DNA from: Pluralibacter sp.
GTDB taxonomy: Bacteria; Pseudomonadota; Gammaproteobacteria; Enterobacterales; Enterobacteriaceae
Length of the DNA stretch: 64,000 bases
Direction of reading: 5' to 3'
NCBI RefSeq assembly: GCF_019237635.1
Contig: NZ_JAFAGS010000154.1
Location: forward strand, 1 to 64,000
Shown: in pieces, positions 11,625-22,055 of the stretch
How positions within the stretch are numbered: the first letter of the stretch is position 1
Layout of the letters: each line of letters opens with the position of its first letter
The notes under the pieces: generated by a model
The model's database searches: none
Seen by the model: only the letters and a program-made list of their open reading frames with translations
What the model was told of the DNA's origin: nothing
Program-made: the position numbers and the translations under genes

Positions 11625-13181
11625 CTAGTGCGCACCACCGCCACCGCCGCCCGCGCCGAACGGGGGTTTGGCGAACCAGACAAGACCCAAAAGAATGATA
11701 AAGATCCCCGCCGACATCCAGAAGATCTCGTTAGCGGACATGATCAGCCCCTGGCCGGTAATCTGCTGCGCAATCCAGCCGGAAGCCTGCTGCTGCGTCA
11801 TCCCCATCGACTGCAACTGATCGTACATCTGCTGCGCGTTGCTATTGAACGGCGTCACCGACTCGGTAAGTTGCGCATGGTGCATCGCTTCGCGGTTGGT
11901 CCACATGGTGGTGGTTATCGATGTACCAATAGACCCCGCCAGCGTACGGGTAAAGTTTGACAGGCTCGATGCCGCCGCCAGCCGCTCCGGCGGCAGGCCT
12001 GACAGCGTGATGGTGGTGAGCGGCATAAAGAAGCAGGCAACCGCAAAGCCCTGAATAAACTGCGGCCACGCTGACGCGCCGAAGTCCATTCCCGGTTCAA
12101 ACGTATAGGCGCGCCAGTAGAAGCACACGGCATACATAATAAAGCTGAAGGTGACCAACCGTCGCATATCGAGTTTATGGGCGAAACGACCGATGATGGG
12201 CGACAGGATGACCGGAATCACCCCAACCGGCGCTGATGCCAGCCCGGCCCAGGTGGCCGTGTAACCATAAACCTCCTGCAGCAGTTGCGGCAACAGCACA
12301 ATAGCACCGAAGTAAAGCATGTAGGCCAGGCTGATGCACAGACAGCCGATGGTAAAGTTTCGCGACTTAAACAGAGACAGGTCGACTATCGGATTATCGT
12401 CGGTCAGCTCCCAGACGATCAGGAAGCTGATGGCAACCACCGCCACGACCGCCAGCACCACCACTTCCGTGGAGTTAAACCAGTCCAGCTCTTTACCCCG
12501 GTCGAGCATGATCTGCAGGCTGCCGATGCCGAGAACCAGCAGCGCCAGGCCGATGGCGTCAATACGCCGGTGCTCGGTGCGGGTTTCGCGCCCGCGCAGG
12601 CTTTGCAGCGTCATCAGCACGACCACAGCGCCGATCGGCACGTTAATGAAGAAAATCCAGCCCCAGTGATAGTTGTCGCTGATATACCCGCCGAGGATAG
12701 GACCGCAGATAGGCGCTACGATCACCGTCATCGACCACAGGGCCAACGCGACGGAGCGCTTCGCCGGAGGGTAGTTGTTCAACAACAGGCTCTGGGATAG
12801 CGGGATCAGCGGTCCGGCGACGATACCCTGGATCACGCGGAAGAAGATAAGCATCGTCAGGCTGTTGGAGACGCCGCACGCCCAGGAGGCGATCACAAAC
12901 GCGATCGTCGACCAGAGAAAGAGCTTCACTTCGCCGACGCGTTTGGCGAGCCAGCCAGTAATCGGGATCGAAATGGCGTTCGCCACGCCGAACGAGGTAA
13001 TCACCCAGGTTCCCTGGCTCAGCGAGGAGCCAAGGTTACCGGCGATCGTCGGGATAGCCACGTTAGCGATGGTGGAGTCCAGCACCTGCATAAACGTCGC
13101 CAGCGACAGTGCGATGGTCATGATGACCAGTTGCGCGCCTTCCAGTGGTTTCTGCGGTTGTTGCTGTTGCATTACGCTCAC
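11625..13181 (-). CDS. emrB: Multidrug efflux MFS permease EmrB
   Basis: Inner-membrane DHA2-family proton antiporter with 14 predicted transmembrane helices; with EmrA and TolC it exports hydrophobic compounds such as CCCP and nalidixic acid. The 518-residue protein shows ATFMQVLDSTIANVAIPTIAG in helix 1, the motif A region GWLAKRVGEVK after helix 2 and the helix-5 motif C-like LGGYISDNYHWGW. The C-terminus is unusually glycine-rich (PPFGAGGGGGGAH), slightly longer than E. coli EmrB. Last gene of the emrRAB operon, 6 bases after emrA. Confidence 0.97.
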   Translation of the reverse strand: MSVMQQQQPQKPLEGAQLVIMTIALSLATFMQVLDSTIANVAIPTIAGNLGSSLSQGTWVITSFGVANAISIPITGWLAKRVGEVKLFLWSTIAFVIASWACGVSNSLTMLIFFRVIQGIVAGPLIPLSQSLLLNNYPPAKRSVALALWSMTVIVAPICGPILGGYISDNYHWGWIFFINVPIGAVVVLMTLQSLRGRETRTEHRRIDAIGLALLVLGIGSLQIMLDRGKELDWFNSTEVVVLAVVAVVAISFLIVWELTDDNPIVDLSLFKSRNFTIGCLCISLAYMLYFGAIVLLPQLLQEVYGYTATWAGLASAPVGVIPVILSPIIGRFAHKLDMRRLVTFSFIMYAVCFYWRAYTFEPGMDFGASAWPQFIQGFAVACFFMPLTTITLSGLPPERLAAASSLSNFTRTLAGSIGTSITTTMWTNREAMHHAQLTESVTPFNSNAQQMYDQLQSMGMTQQQASGWIAQQITGQGLIMSANEIFWMSAGIFIILLGLVWFAKPPFGAGGGGGGAH

Positions 13182-13187
13182 CCCGGA

Positions 13188-14360
13188 TTAGTTCGCGTTC
13201 GCCTGGACGATGTCATTAATCAGTTTATTCACCGGATCAAGGCTGATTTCGCGGGCATTACTTTCGTAAACCGGACTGCTGCGTACCTGACTTGCCAACA
13301 TCTGACCGCCGCGGTTGGAGGTATCTACCTCAACCAGGGTGGACAGACCAATACGCAGCGGATGCTCCGCCAGCTGTTTGGCATCCAGTTCAATACGTAC
13401 CGGCAAACGCTGGACCACTTTGATCCAGTTACCGGTTGCGTTCTGCGCCGGAAGCAGGGAGAACGCGCTGCCTGTACCCATGTCAAGGCCGACGACTTTA
13501 CCCGTGTACTTCACGCTGTCGCCGTAGATGTCGCTGGTGATGGTGGCTGGCTGGCCGATACGCATATGCGCCAGCTGCGTTTCTTTAAAGTTAGCATCGA
13601 CCCACAGGTCTGACGCCGGAACCACGGCCATCAGCGGGGTTGTTGGGCTGATTTGTGCACCAGGCTGCACCGCGCGACGGGACACGTAGCCGGTCATCGG
13701 GCTGACGATTTTGGTTCGTTCCAGCGCCAGCCAGGCGTTGCGCACTTCGGTGGCGGCCTGTTGCACCGCAGGTTGCTCTTCCAGCTTCGTGGCCAGCACC
13801 ATCGCCTGGTTGGCGTTGTATTGCTGGATAGCCACGTCCAGTTCCGCCTGTGCGCTGGCAACGGCGTCGCGAGCGTGTTGCAGCTCTTCACGGCCAATCA
13901 GGTTGGCGGTGCCGAGCGGGATACGACGGTTCAGGTCGGTCTGCGCCTGCGAGAGCGCGGTTTTCTTGACGTCGATATTCGCCTGCAGCTGTTTGCTGTT
14001 GATCATCAACTGGCGCGTCTGACGGACGCTGGAGGCCAGTTGTGTCTTCGCTTTCTCAAACGTCTGTTTGGTGTCGGTGGGATCAAGGCTGACGAGAACA
14101 TCGCCTTTTTGCACAAAGTCAGTGTTATCAGCCCAGACTTTCGTCACGCTGCCTGACACCTGTGCCATGATTTGCACCTGATTCCCTGCTACGTACGCGT
14201 CATCGGTCTCTTCATAATGACGCAGTACCAAAAACCAATAAATCCCATATGCCACGGCAATAAGAATAAAGAGCAAGGACAGCAGCAGAAGGGCGCCTTT
14301 GCGTTTACCCTTCTTATTCGCTGGTTGCTGCGGGGGTTGAGTCTCCGCATTCGCGCTCAT
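13188..14360 (-). CDS. emrA: Multidrug efflux membrane-fusion protein EmrA
   Basis: Periplasmic adaptor linking EmrB to TolC. The 390-residue protein has an N-terminal transmembrane helix (about 24-44), a beta-barrel/lipoyl region (ADNTDFVQKGDVLVSLDPTD), a long alpha-hairpin coiled coil rich in Gln, and the second lipoyl half (GYVSRRAVQPGAQISPTTPL). I place the start at ATG 14360 (MSANAETQPP), preceded by GGAG; a further upstream in-frame ATG lacks such support. Confidence 0.97.
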   Translation of the reverse strand: MSANAETQPPQQPANKKGKRKGALLLLSLLFILIAVAYGIYWFLVLRHYEETDDAYVAGNQVQIMAQVSGSVTKVWADNTDFVQKGDVLVSLDPTDTKQTFEKAKTQLASSVRQTRQLMINSKQLQANIDVKKTALSQAQTDLNRRIPLGTANLIGREELQHARDAVASAQAELDVAIQQYNANQAMVLATKLEEQPAVQQAATEVRNAWLALERTKIVSPMTGYVSRRAVQPGAQISPTTPLMAVVPASDLWVDANFKETQLAHMRIGQPATITSDIYGDSVKYTGKVVGLDMGTGSAFSLLPAQNATGNWIKVVQRLPVRIELDAKQLAEHPLRIGLSTLVEVDTSNRGGQMLASQVRSSPVYESNAREISLDPVNKLINDIVQANAN

Positions 14361-14487
14361 GTTTTTCTCCACGATCTTATTTTTTCTCATCGGCTGAGCC
14401 GACCTGTTCGCCAGAAAGGCCAGCAGTTTTTCGCTGCTGGCCTGCCGGTCTTCGTTATGTAATCAGGATATTGAGCGAGTATGGCGC

Positions 14488-15018
14488 TTAGCGCAGCGCC
14501 TCTAAAACAGCACCATCTTCATCCATCCTGTCAAGACGGGTGAGAAGCTTGCGGGTGATGTGCTCAAGTTGATCTTTTTCTTCCGCAGTCAGCGATGACC
14601 AGAGTTGATGCAGACAGTTATGCTGCGGCGGCAGAACCTCGCGCAAAAATTGATGGCCTTTATCGGTTAACTGCAGATGCAGGCAACGGCGATCGTTATC
14701 GCTTTCGCGACGCTCTATCCAACCGCGCTTTTCAAGTTCATCAGCGATGCGTGTGGCGTTAGTCCGCGACGACCCCAGCGCACAGCTCAGCTCTGACGGC
14801 TGAATGCTATGGTTTTCCTGAGACTCCAGCGTGATTAACGCCATAAATAATGTCTCGTTAATCCCTTGAGCTTTCAGCATTTTATTGCGATTTTCCAGCA
14901 GCTTACCCTGCATGTGCATGCACAGGCGGGTCAGAAGAATTTCCTGGTACGGGAAATCCTCATGGCGGCTGGCGCGAAATTTTAGCATTTGTTCAATGGG
15001 CGTAAACGAACTATCCAT
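14488..15018 (-). CDS. mprA: MarR-family repressor MprA (EmrR)
   Basis: Winged helix-turn-helix dimer that represses the emrRAB operon and releases DNA on binding uncouplers or salicylate. The 176-residue protein is almost identical to E. coli MprA through residues 1-120. The recognition helix lies around [25 protein letters not shown] and the wing around [19 protein letters not shown]. First gene of the operon, followed by emrA after 127 bases. Confidence 0.98.
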   Translation of the reverse strand: MDSSFTPIEQMLKFRASRHEDFPYQEILLTRLCMHMQGKLLENRNKMLKAQGINETLFMALITLESQENHSIQPSELSCALGSSRTNATRIADELEKRGWIERRESDNDRRCLHLQLTDKGHQFLREVLPPQHNCLHQLWSSLTAEEKDQLEHITRKLLTRLDRMDEDGAVLEALR

Positions 15019-15296
15019 TTGGGCATGACCTCATTAATTTCAGCCGATATAGTAACGACAGTGACAAATAAAGTAAATGAATTAATTAACCTAAACTATG
15101 CGTTTGGGTAATTGATCCAGCACGGAATTTGTCTGGCGGAAAAGGGTGGAATCAACGGCTATCAGCGCCTTCATCACGGTGTAGAAATTATTTCCCTGTG
15201 AAACAGTCACCCTGATAACCAGTTGATATAACCTTAACAGACTCAAGGTAGTCTTAACACCCTGGTCGCCTAATGAGGCCGCCGTCAGGTGGCAAT

Positions 15297-16481
15297 TCAG
15301 GCTGCCGCCTCCTGACGGTGGAAGCCCCGCCACCAAACCAGCAGGTTCAGCGCCGCCATCGTCATGCCCGCCAGGCATACGCCGGACCAACCGGCATGTT
15401 GCCAGGCGGATGCCGACAGTAGCGAGCCCGCCGCGCCGCCAATAAAGTAGCTGGTCATGTAGCCCGCCGTCAGGCGGTTACGCGCCTGTGGCTGCATCCG
15501 ATAAATGACCGTCTGGTTGGTGATATGTACCCCCTGTACCGTCAGGTCCAGCACCAAAATGCCGACGATAAGGGCGATAACCGAGCTCTGCCCGTACCAG
15601 ATGGCGCCCCAGGAGAGCAGCAACAGCAGCAGACCGCTGGTGGTGGTGAGATGCGATTTGCCCTTATCCGCCAGCCCGCCCGCCGGACGCGCGCCCAACG
15701 CCCCCGCCGCGCCTGCCAGACCGAACAGGCCGATAACCCCTTCGGAAAAGTGGAACGGCGCACCGGCCAGCAGAAAAGCCATCGACGTCCAGAGAATACT
15801 GAAGTTGGCGAAGGTCAGACAGCCGAGCAGGGCACGGGTGCGTAGCAGGCGGTCATGGATAAACAGGCTGAACACCGAACCTAACAGCTGCGGGTAATTC
15901 AGATGGGTTTCCTGTTTCACCGTCGGCAGACCGCGCCACAGCGCCAGTGCCATCAATGCCATCAGCGCCGACGCCAGCCAGTAAACCGTCCGCCAACCGC
16001 CAAGGTCGGCGAGTAACCCCGCCGCTGTACGAGCAAGCAGGATCCCCAGCAACAGCCCGCTCATGATGGTGCCGACCACTTTGCCGCGTTTGTCCGGCGT
16101 GGCGAGGGTCGCGGCCAGCGGCACCAGGATTTGCGCCACCACGGAGAAGAGCCCCGTCAGCGCGGTACCGAGGATCATCACGCCGAGCGACTGGCTGCTG
16201 GCGGTGATCAGCATGCCGCCTGCGGCCAGCAGCGTCATGAAGACAATCAGCGCGCGGCGTTCAAACATGTCGCCGAGCGGTACCAGAAACAGCAGGCCTG
16301 CGGCGTAGCCGAGTTGAGCGGCGGTCACGATGAACCCCGCCTGTCCGGCACTCAGGGAAAAGGCGCGTGCGATGGTATCGAGCAGCGGTTGGGCATAGTA
16401 ATTGCTGGCGACGGCAAGGCCTGTCGCAACGGACATCAGCAGTATCAGCGACGGGCTAAGCCCATGAGAAGTTTTCGTCAT
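15297..16481 (-). CDS. ygaY: MFS transporter, intact YgaY-type
   Basis: 394-residue major facilitator of the DHA1 group with 12 predicted helices. Seen: NYYAQPLLDTIARAF in helix 1, the motif A loop GDMFERRALI, and TPDKRGKVVGTIMSG in helix 5. In E. coli K-12 the gene at this place (between mprA and proX) is split into the ygaY/ygaX pseudogene; here one uninterrupted frame is present. The substrate is unknown. The start MTKTSHGLSPSL is followed at once by helix 1. No partner gene is close enough to form an operon. Confidence 0.85.
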   Translation of the reverse strand: MTKTSHGLSPSLILLMSVATGLAVASNYYAQPLLDTIARAFSLSAGQAGFIVTAAQLGYAAGLLFLVPLGDMFERRALIVFMTLLAAGGMLITASSQSLGVMILGTALTGLFSVVAQILVPLAATLATPDKRGKVVGTIMSGLLLGILLARTAAGLLADLGGWRTVYWLASALMALMALALWRGLPTVKQETHLNYPQLLGSVFSLFIHDRLLRTRALLGCLTFANFSILWTSMAFLLAGAPFHFSEGVIGLFGLAGAAGALGARPAGGLADKGKSHLTTTSGLLLLLLSWGAIWYGQSSVIALIVGILVLDLTVQGVHITNQTVIYRMQPQARNRLTAGYMTSYFIGGAAGSLLSASAWQHAGWSGVCLAGMTMAALNLLVWWRGFHRQEAAA

Positions 16482-16631
16482 TGTCTTCAGGGATCGTTTA
16501 TCAGGTGATTATGTTTTTGGATATTTATCATAACGAAGGTTTTTGAAGGGGGTTGATTTGTCGCGTGTTGGTTTGTGCGGTTAAGGCGGGGGGAACCCTC
16601 TCCCGGACGGGAAAGGGTGTTGTCAGGCCGG

Positions 16632-17627
16632 TTATTTCTGGGCCGTCAGCGCCTGCTGGATCCAGCCGTCAAACAGCTGTTGATGCGCGCCGATCCAGCC
16701 GTCAACATGGCCCTGGATATCCGCTTGCGAGGCGCGACCTTCATGCATCATGGCGTTTTGGGCGTTGATATCGGCAATCGGCAACTTCATCAGTGAAAAC
16801 AGCTTCGCCGCTGCCGGGTTTTTCTCCGCCCAGGCTTTATTGGCCACAATATGCATCGTGTTGACCGGGAAGCCGTAGTTGGCGCCGTTCGGCAGTTTGG
16901 TATCGATATCCTTCTGTTCGCCAGGCATGGAGGAGAACGGCACCTGCAGCCAGACCACATCCTTGCCCGGCTTCAGCACGTCGCTTACCCAGTACGGCGT
17001 CCAGGTGTAGTACAGCACCGGCTTACCTTCTTTATAACGGGTGATGGTATCGGCCATCATCGCGGCGTAGTTGCCCTGATTGTGCACCACGGTGTTGCTC
17101 AGGCCGTAGGCGTCTATCTGGTGGTTAATGACTGCTTCACAACCCCAGCCGGGCGTACAGCCGGTGAGATCCGCTTTACCATCGCCGTTGGTGTCGAACA
17201 GTCTGGCGATTTTCGGATCCTTGAGCTGATCGATTTTGGTGATGTGGTACTGCTCGGCGGTTTTCTTATCGATGAGGTAACCCTGCGCCGCGCCGGTGAC
17301 GAAATCACCCTCGCGATAAAACTTTTTATCACCGCCCGCAGCGGCATACATGTCGTCATGCAGCGGCTGCCAGTTCACGGCGGTAAAAGTGGCATCGCCA
17401 GAGGCAATTGAGGTGTAGCCGACGTTGTAATCCACTTCGCTCGGCGCCTTAACCGTATAGCCCAGCTTTTCAAGCGCGCGGCTGACCAGCAGGGTCTGGA
17501 AGGTCTCTTCGGAGATGGTGCTTTGCACCGGCTGGACGGTAATGCCTTTTCCGGGTAGCTCAGCAGCGATGCCGCTTGCAGAGACAAGGGCGGCAAACGC
17601 GGTAGCAATAATGAGGTGATGTCGCAT
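16632..17627 (-). CDS. proX: Glycine betaine/proline-binding protein ProX
   Basis: Periplasmic substrate-binding protein of the osmoregulated ProU ABC importer. The 331-residue precursor has a Sec signal peptide ([22 protein letters not shown], cleaved near residue 21). Tryptophans of the betaine box are seen in [10 protein letters not shown] (near residue 85) and [10 protein letters not shown] (near 207). The disulfide pair in [13 protein letters not shown] is present. Last gene of proVWX. Confidence 0.98.
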   Translation of the reverse strand: MRHHLIIATAFAALVSASGIAAELPGKGITVQPVQSTISEETFQTLLVSRALEKLGYTVKAPSEVDYNVGYTSIASGDATFTAVNWQPLHDDMYAAAGGDKKFYREGDFVTGAAQGYLIDKKTAEQYHITKIDQLKDPKIARLFDTNGDGKADLTGCTPGWGCEAVINHQIDAYGLSNTVVHNQGNYAAMMADTITRYKEGKPVLYYTWTPYWVSDVLKPGKDVVWLQVPFSSMPGEQKDIDTKLPNGANYGFPVNTMHIVANKAWAEKNPAAAKLFSLMKLPIADINAQNAMMHEGRASQADIQGHVDGWIGAHQQLFDGWIQQALTAQK

Positions 17628-17696
17628 CGTTGTTCCTTCTTTTCAGGTGGGACGTTGTAGACCCGGCAGCGGCCGCCACCGGGGAGAACTACATCG

Positions 17697-18761
17697 TTAC
17701 TGGGTGAAAGGGCGCGTAAGCAACCCGACAGGGCCGGTGGTGTACCAGCGACGATTTCCTTTGCTGCGGGAATCGCGGCCCACTGCCTGGGTGAGGCGAT
17801 CGAGAATAATCGCCAGTATGACAATGCCGACGCCGCCGATAGTGGCCAGGCCCATATCGAGACGACCAATGCCGCGCAGCACCATCTGACCCAAACCGCC
17901 GACGGCAATCATTGAGGCGATCACGACCATGGAGAGCGCCAGCATCAGCGTCTGGTTTACCCCGGCCATAATGGTCGGCATCGCCAGCGGAAGTTGTACT
18001 TTGAACAGCATCTGGCGCGGGCTGGCGCCAAATGAGCGCGAGGCCTCGATAAGGTCCGCTGGCACCTGGTTAATTCCGAGAATGGTCAGGCGTACGATGG
18101 GCGGCAGGGCAAAGATAATGGTGACCACCACCCCCGGCACGTTGCCGATACCAAACAGCATCACGATAGGCACCAGATAAACAAACGCTGGCGTGGTCTG
18201 CATCGCATCAAGCAGCGGGCGGATAATTTTCGCGGCCCGCGGGCTTCTGGCAAGCCAGATGCCGAGCGGCAAGCCGATGACCACGCAGAACAGCAGGGCG
18301 GTCAGCACCAGCGCCAGCGTCACCATCGCCTGCGACCATGCGCCGATGGCGCCGATGAGAATGAGCGACACCAGCGTGGCGACCCCCATTCCGGCGCTGC
18401 CGATTTGCCAGGCGATCAGCGCAAACAGCACGATCGCGACGGGCGCAGGCATGCCGAGCAGCAGTTGCTGAAAGGCGCTGAGAATGTAATCCACCGGCAC
18501 GCGGATCCCCTGGAATAGCGGGCGAAAATGCATAACCATCCAGTCGATGCCGTGGGTGACCCAACTGTCGAGCGGGATCAGCGTTTTATGGAACGGGTCC
18601 ATAATATTGAAGTGTTCGGCCTGCGGCGCAGGCGCGCTGTTGAGCCAGTCGGCGCCGCCGTGGGTTGTCGGCGCTGCTGTCGGCGTGCCCCAGGCGTCTG
18701 CGGTTTGCGCGGCGTTGTCCGCCGCCGGTGTGGTTGCCCACGGATTAGATTGATCAGCCAT
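17697..18761 (-). CDS. proW: Glycine betaine/proline ABC permease ProW
   Basis: Inner-membrane subunit of ProU. 354 residues: a roughly 100-residue hydrophilic N-terminal tail rich in Ala, Thr and Pro, then about seven hydrophobic segments. The ABC-permease EAA loop is seen as [22 protein letters not shown] near residue 242. Its ATG overlaps the end of proV by 8 bases, so translation of the two is probably coupled. Confidence 0.98.
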   Translation of the reverse strand: MADQSNPWATTPAADNAAQTADAWGTPTAAPTTHGGADWLNSAPAPQAEHFNIMDPFHKTLIPLDSWVTHGIDWMVMHFRPLFQGIRVPVDYILSAFQQLLLGMPAPVAIVLFALIAWQIGSAGMGVATLVSLILIGAIGAWSQAMVTLALVLTALLFCVVIGLPLGIWLARSPRAAKIIRPLLDAMQTTPAFVYLVPIVMLFGIGNVPGVVVTIIFALPPIVRLTILGINQVPADLIEASRSFGASPRQMLFKVQLPLAMPTIMAGVNQTLMLALSMVVIASMIAVGGLGQMVLRGIGRLDMGLATIGGVGIVILAIILDRLTQAVGRDSRSKGNRRWYTTGPVGLLTRPFTQ

Positions 18762-19956
18762 TGGTTGCCCCCTCGCGATCTAAAGCTTGCAGCAGCATTC
18801 GTTTTGAAATGATGCCGACGTATTGTTGTTCTTCATCGGTCACCGGTACTGCGCACGGCGCCTGACCAACATGAGAGAGCAACTCGCTTAGCGGCGTTTG
18901 GGCATCGACGGCCTGCGGCGCGTCGAGCAGGGCCGTATCAATACCCTGACCGGCAGCCAGCGCCGTTTTCAGGGAATCGATAGACACCGTACCCACAAAC
19001 TTATTTCCACGCTCAATCACATAACCAAATTCCCGGTCCTCATCCTGCAGCAGTTTGAGGGCCGAGCGCGGGCCAAATCCCGGCGTTTTTCGAATAAGCC
19101 CCACTGGCGTACGCCGTGCAATATCTTTGGCACTGAACACCTGGCTAATATCCACGCCGCGGAAGAAGGTCCGGACATAATCATTCGCCGGATTATTGAG
19201 AATTTCATCCGGGGTACCGACCTGAATCACCTCGCCATTTTGCATAATGGCGATACGGTCGCCAATGCGCATGGCTTCGTCGAGATCGTGGGAAATAAAC
19301 ACAATGGTGCGCTGATGTTTGGCCTGCAGCTTTACCAGTTCATCTTGCATCTCGCTACGAATTAAGGGATCGAGCGCCGAGAAGGCTTCATCCATTAATA
19401 ATATATCCGGATTAATGGCTAAGGCGCGGGCGAGGCCAACGCGCTGACGCATCCCCCCGGAAAGCTCATCAGGGTAGGCGTGCGCATAATTACCCAGCCC
19501 CACCTGCTGTAGCGCATCAAGGGCTTTTTCCTGGCGTTCTTGAGACGGTACTCCCGCTAATTCCATACCGAAGGCGGTATTATCCAGTACGGTCATATGC
19601 GGCATCAGGGCGAATGACTGAAAGACCATCGCAATCTTTTTTCTGCGCACCTCGCGAAGTTCAGTCTCTGATATTTTGGCGATATCTACACCGTCAATCA
19701 GGACCTGTCCGCGGGTAGGTTCAATCAGGCGATTGAGAAGGCGTACCAGGGTTGATTTACCCGAACCGGATAATCCCATGATGACAAATATCTCGCCTTC
19801 TTCAATGGCCAGACTGGCGTTTTTGACGCCAATTGATAAGCCCGTTTTCTCCAGAATTTGCTCTTTGGATAAGCCTTTATCGATATATTTGAAGGCGCGC
19901 TGCGGATGCTCGCCAAATACTTTATATAAATTTTTGATTTCTAATTTAATTGACAT
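18754..19956 (-). CDS. proV: Glycine betaine/proline ABC ATPase ProV
   Basis: ATPase of the ProU importer. The 400-residue protein has Walker [10 protein letters not shown] (near residue 61), Q-loop [10 protein letters not shown], signature [16 protein letters not shown], Walker [13 protein letters not shown], and two C-terminal CBS domains (about 280-400) that sense ionic strength in related systems. I chose ATG 19956 ([15 protein letters not shown]), preceded by AGGA, over an upstream in-frame ATG. First gene of the operon; promoters should lie in the AT-rich stretch to its right. Confidence 0.98.
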   Translation of the reverse strand: MSIKLEIKNLYKVFGEHPQRAFKYIDKGLSKEQILEKTGLSIGVKNASLAIEEGEIFVIMGLSGSGKSTLVRLLNRLIEPTRGQVLIDGVDIAKISETELREVRRKKIAMVFQSFALMPHMTVLDNTAFGMELAGVPSQERQEKALDALQQVGLGNYAHAYPDELSGGMRQRVGLARALAINPDILLMDEAFSALDPLIRSEMQDELVKLQAKHQRTIVFISHDLDEAMRIGDRIAIMQNGEVIQVGTPDEILNNPANDYVRTFFRGVDISQVFSAKDIARRTPVGLIRKTPGFGPRSALKLLQDEDREFGYVIERGNKFVGTVSIDSLKTALAAGQGIDTALLDAPQAVDAQTPLSELLSHVGQAPCAVPVTDEEQQYVGIISKRMLLQALDREGATNG

Positions 19957-20052
19957 GCAATAGAAGATTTCCTGTTGATTATTTATGTCGATATAATACC
20001 TGATGAGAATAATTGACTGGCTATACCCTAACATACTCAGATTCTGAGACAA

Positions 20053-20664
20053 CCCTCAATGTCCTGACGTTGTGTGAATGTGCAATGGCGTATTAAGGCG
20101 TTATCCCCCGTGATATAAGGGCTGAGAGCAATTGCGTGCAAGTTGATATTTTTTTGTCAATGCGCAGGAATTGAACGGGAACTGGGAGGATTCGCATGAA
20201 TATGTCACGTAAATGACGATGCAAATCTTTTTTGTTTATTTTTGTGATGAGGCTCTCTCCCGGGGGAATTATCCGGGAGAGGTTCCGGGTGATATTCGCC
20301 TGGACATAGCGATTTTAACATCCCAATCTTTGTCGTGGGTATCGACCGTTTTTCCCATCACTATGCGATCCGGGAAATGTTCCAGATAGCGTTTGCCGTC
20401 GGCAATGACGGCGCGAATCCGCGGGCGTTAAAAGAATGCCCCTGCAAACCGAAGCCTGCAGGGGGGGGACGCGTATTTATTATCTTCACTGACAGTAACA
20501 GTATTGGGGATCATTTCGCATTTCGCCAATATTCACCGGTATCTCGCTTGAAAATGTCTGATGTAAATCACGACCCAATGGCTGCTTTATGGATTTTTCT
20601 GAAAGCGGCGTTAATGCTGAATACGGTAAGGTGGCGTGGCAGTAAAAGATAACGAGGAATGATT
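20053..20664. other. Gene-poor stretch upstream of proV and ygaC
   Basis: About 600 bases between divergent proV and ygaC. It contains AT-rich DNA beside proV (probable osmoregulated promoter region), an inverted repeat CTCTCCCGG / CCGGGAGAG at 20255-20281 and a remnant that reads like the end of nrdF (20275-20412, separate entry). In E. coli the nrdHIEF operon and ygaM occupy this place. No complete gene was found. Confidence 0.6.
20275..20412 (-). pseudogene. nrdF: Probable remnant of the nrdF 3' end
   Basis: On the minus strand one frame reads YLEHFPDRIVMGKTVDTHDK followed by DWDVKIAM and a stop about 15 residues later. The pattern VMGKxVxTxDxDW is the conserved C-terminus of NrdF (class Ib ribonucleotide reductase small subunit), which ends VMGKAVETEDEDWNF in E. 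coli. Orientation and place (just upstream of proV) are exactly those of nrdF in E. coli. Upstream of about 20412 the frame closes and no NrdF similarity is visible. The match is short, so this is an inference. Confidence 0.5.
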
Positions 20665-21009
20665 ATGTATTTACGACCCGATGAGGTGGCGCGCGTTCTT
20701 GAGAAATCTGGCTTTACGATGGATGCCGTAACGCAAAAAACGTATGGTTATCGGCGTGGCGACAACTATGTTTATGTCAATCGCGAAGCGCGTATGGGCA
20801 GGACGGCGCTTATCATTCATCCGGCGTTAAAAGAGCGCAGTTTTTCGCTGGCGGAACCCGCCTCAGATATCAAAACCTGCGATCACTACCTGCAGTTTCC
20901 GCTTTATTTAGGCGGTGATGCGCAGGAGCATTACGGTATTCCACACGGGTTCAGTTCGCGGGTGGCGCTGGAACGTTTTCTGGATGGGTTGTTCGGCGAC
21001 GGGCAATAA
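20665..21009 (+). CDS. ygaC: DUF2002 protein YgaC
   Basis: Cytosolic 114-residue protein of unknown function (DUF2002), matching E. coli YgaC in length and most residues, including [20 protein letters not shown] and [19 protein letters not shown] chose ATG 20665 (MYLRPDEV) because the CGAGGA site at 20652-20657 then has normal spacing; ATG 20659 would be too close. Upstream neighbour ygaM and the nrd operon of E. coli are absent here. Confidence 0.92.
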   Translation: MYLRPDEVARVLEKSGFTMDAVTQKTYGYRRGDNYVYVNREARMGRTALIIHPALKERSFSLAEPASDIKTCDHYLQFPLYLGGDAQEHYGIPHGFSSRVALERFLDGLFGDGQ

Positions 21010-21042
21010 GTTGACGACTGGCATCACGCCAGTCGTCAGTAT

Positions 21043-21480
21043 TCAGGCGTACTGACTGACCCGGAAAAGGCGGCGGCAGTAATCGAGAAAATAGCCGTAG
21101 ACGGCGCCCATCATCATTGAAACCACGATGTTCGAACTTACCGCAGCGGCAATCTGTTGCCAGTCTGCGCCCACCGACAGCAGGATCACGACGTAAACTG
21201 GCGACTGGAAGGTGACATAAGCCAGCACATCAGCCAGATTCTTCATCCCTTTCGACGGACTGAGGCGGCGGGCATAGCGTATGACCCAGTCGCGATACAA
21301 ACCGTACGGCCATGCAATGAGTATGTTGACCGGGATTGCGACCAGACGCGAAGAAAGCGACTGCTCAAAGCTCATCCCGGAGAGAAAAACTTCAATCAGC
21401 ATGTTCACGACGGAACAGTAAACCACCATGGCGAACGTGTCGGCTACCGCATGACGCAGGCGTGACTGCGCAGAGAACAT
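21043..21480 (-). CDS. alaE: L-alanine exporter AlaE
   Basis: Inner-membrane exporter that releases L-alanine and prevents its toxic build-up. The 145-residue protein has four predicted helices and the GxxxG-like motif in the last ([18 protein letters not shown]). It is close to E. coli AlaE (YgaW) but ends at VSQYA, 4 residues short of the E. coli tail. It converges with ygaC; the stpA gene found beside it in E. coli is not here. Confidence 0.95.
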   Translation of the reverse strand: MFSAQSRLRHAVADTFAMVVYCSVVNMLIEVFLSGMSFEQSLSSRLVAIPVNILIAWPYGLYRDWVIRYARRLSPSKGMKNLADVLAYVTFQSPVYVVILLSVGADWQQIAAAVSSNIVVSMMMGAVYGYFLDYCRRLFRVSQYA

Positions 21481-22055
21481 TGGTCTGATCCTCGAAAAGA
21501 GTGGCGAAGTATCGGTTAAAATCGTGGTTAATCAGAGCAATGGTTTGCCTGATTTTCTGTATATAGATTATCCATCTACAATAAAACTAACAACTAGTGA
21601 AACATTTTTATTTAATGGCTTTTTGTCTATAAAATACTCTGCCGTTGATTGTTTTTTGTTCGCGGCGCTATAATTGTTGTCATTGGTTATTTTATGATTA
21701 TAAATCAATAAATTAGTGTTAATTCGTTTTTCGTGAACGGAAGGGGCAGTGTTTACTGAGGCGCGGCCTTGCGATCTCTGTCACAAGCGGTTTTTTTAAC
21801 CAAGATTCAATCTTAATCTGGACGATGATGCTAAAGCTGATGGTGGTGTTTTATGCATTTTAGTTGGGTGGTTATGTAAAGCGAGCAGTAAGGTGTCGTA
21901 CGCGGTTGTACATCTTAATCACCACGCAGATCATGCGCCAGAATGCGACTAACGGCGGGTGTATAAATAAACAAATATTGAAACGAAATCGGTTGCTATT
22001 TTTGCTGCGATCTATAATCTGCCGCAGATTTTTATTCAGAGCTCAAGGGGAAATA
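21481..22055. other. Intergenic region between alaE and codB
   Basis: 575 bases, strongly AT-rich near 21540-21720. No credible gene: the frame open from 21864 runs into codB but lacks a ribosome site and has no family-like N-terminus. It holds the divergent alaE promoter region and the codBA control region with a PurR-box-like site. Confidence 0.6.
21983..21998 (+). promoter_or_regulatory. PurR-box-like operator upstream of codB
   Basis: ACGAAATCGGTTGCTA resembles the PurR operator of E. coli codBA (ACGAAAACGATTGCTT) and lies about 58 bases before the codB start. PurR with hypoxanthine or guanine would repress the operon. Assignment is by pattern and position only. Confidence 0.6.

Noticed and set aside
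15091..15390. 99-codon open frame on the minus strand between mprA and the MFS gene
   Set aside because: It overlaps the end of the MFS gene in another frame and has no ribosome site; its first half is a shadow of that gene.
20251..20285. Strong inverted repeat CTCTCCCGG/CCGGGAGAG considered as a terminator
   Set aside because: No U-tract follows on either strand; it may be a leftover intergenic element and was only noted within the region description.
20460..20469. Run of nine G bases that might be a phase-variation tract
   Set aside because: It lies in a gene-free stretch, not in a reading frame or between promoter elements.
20335..20652. 105-codon open frame on the plus strand between proV and ygaC
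   Set aside because: No ribosome site, no recognisable composition, and it runs antisense to the nrdF-like remnant.
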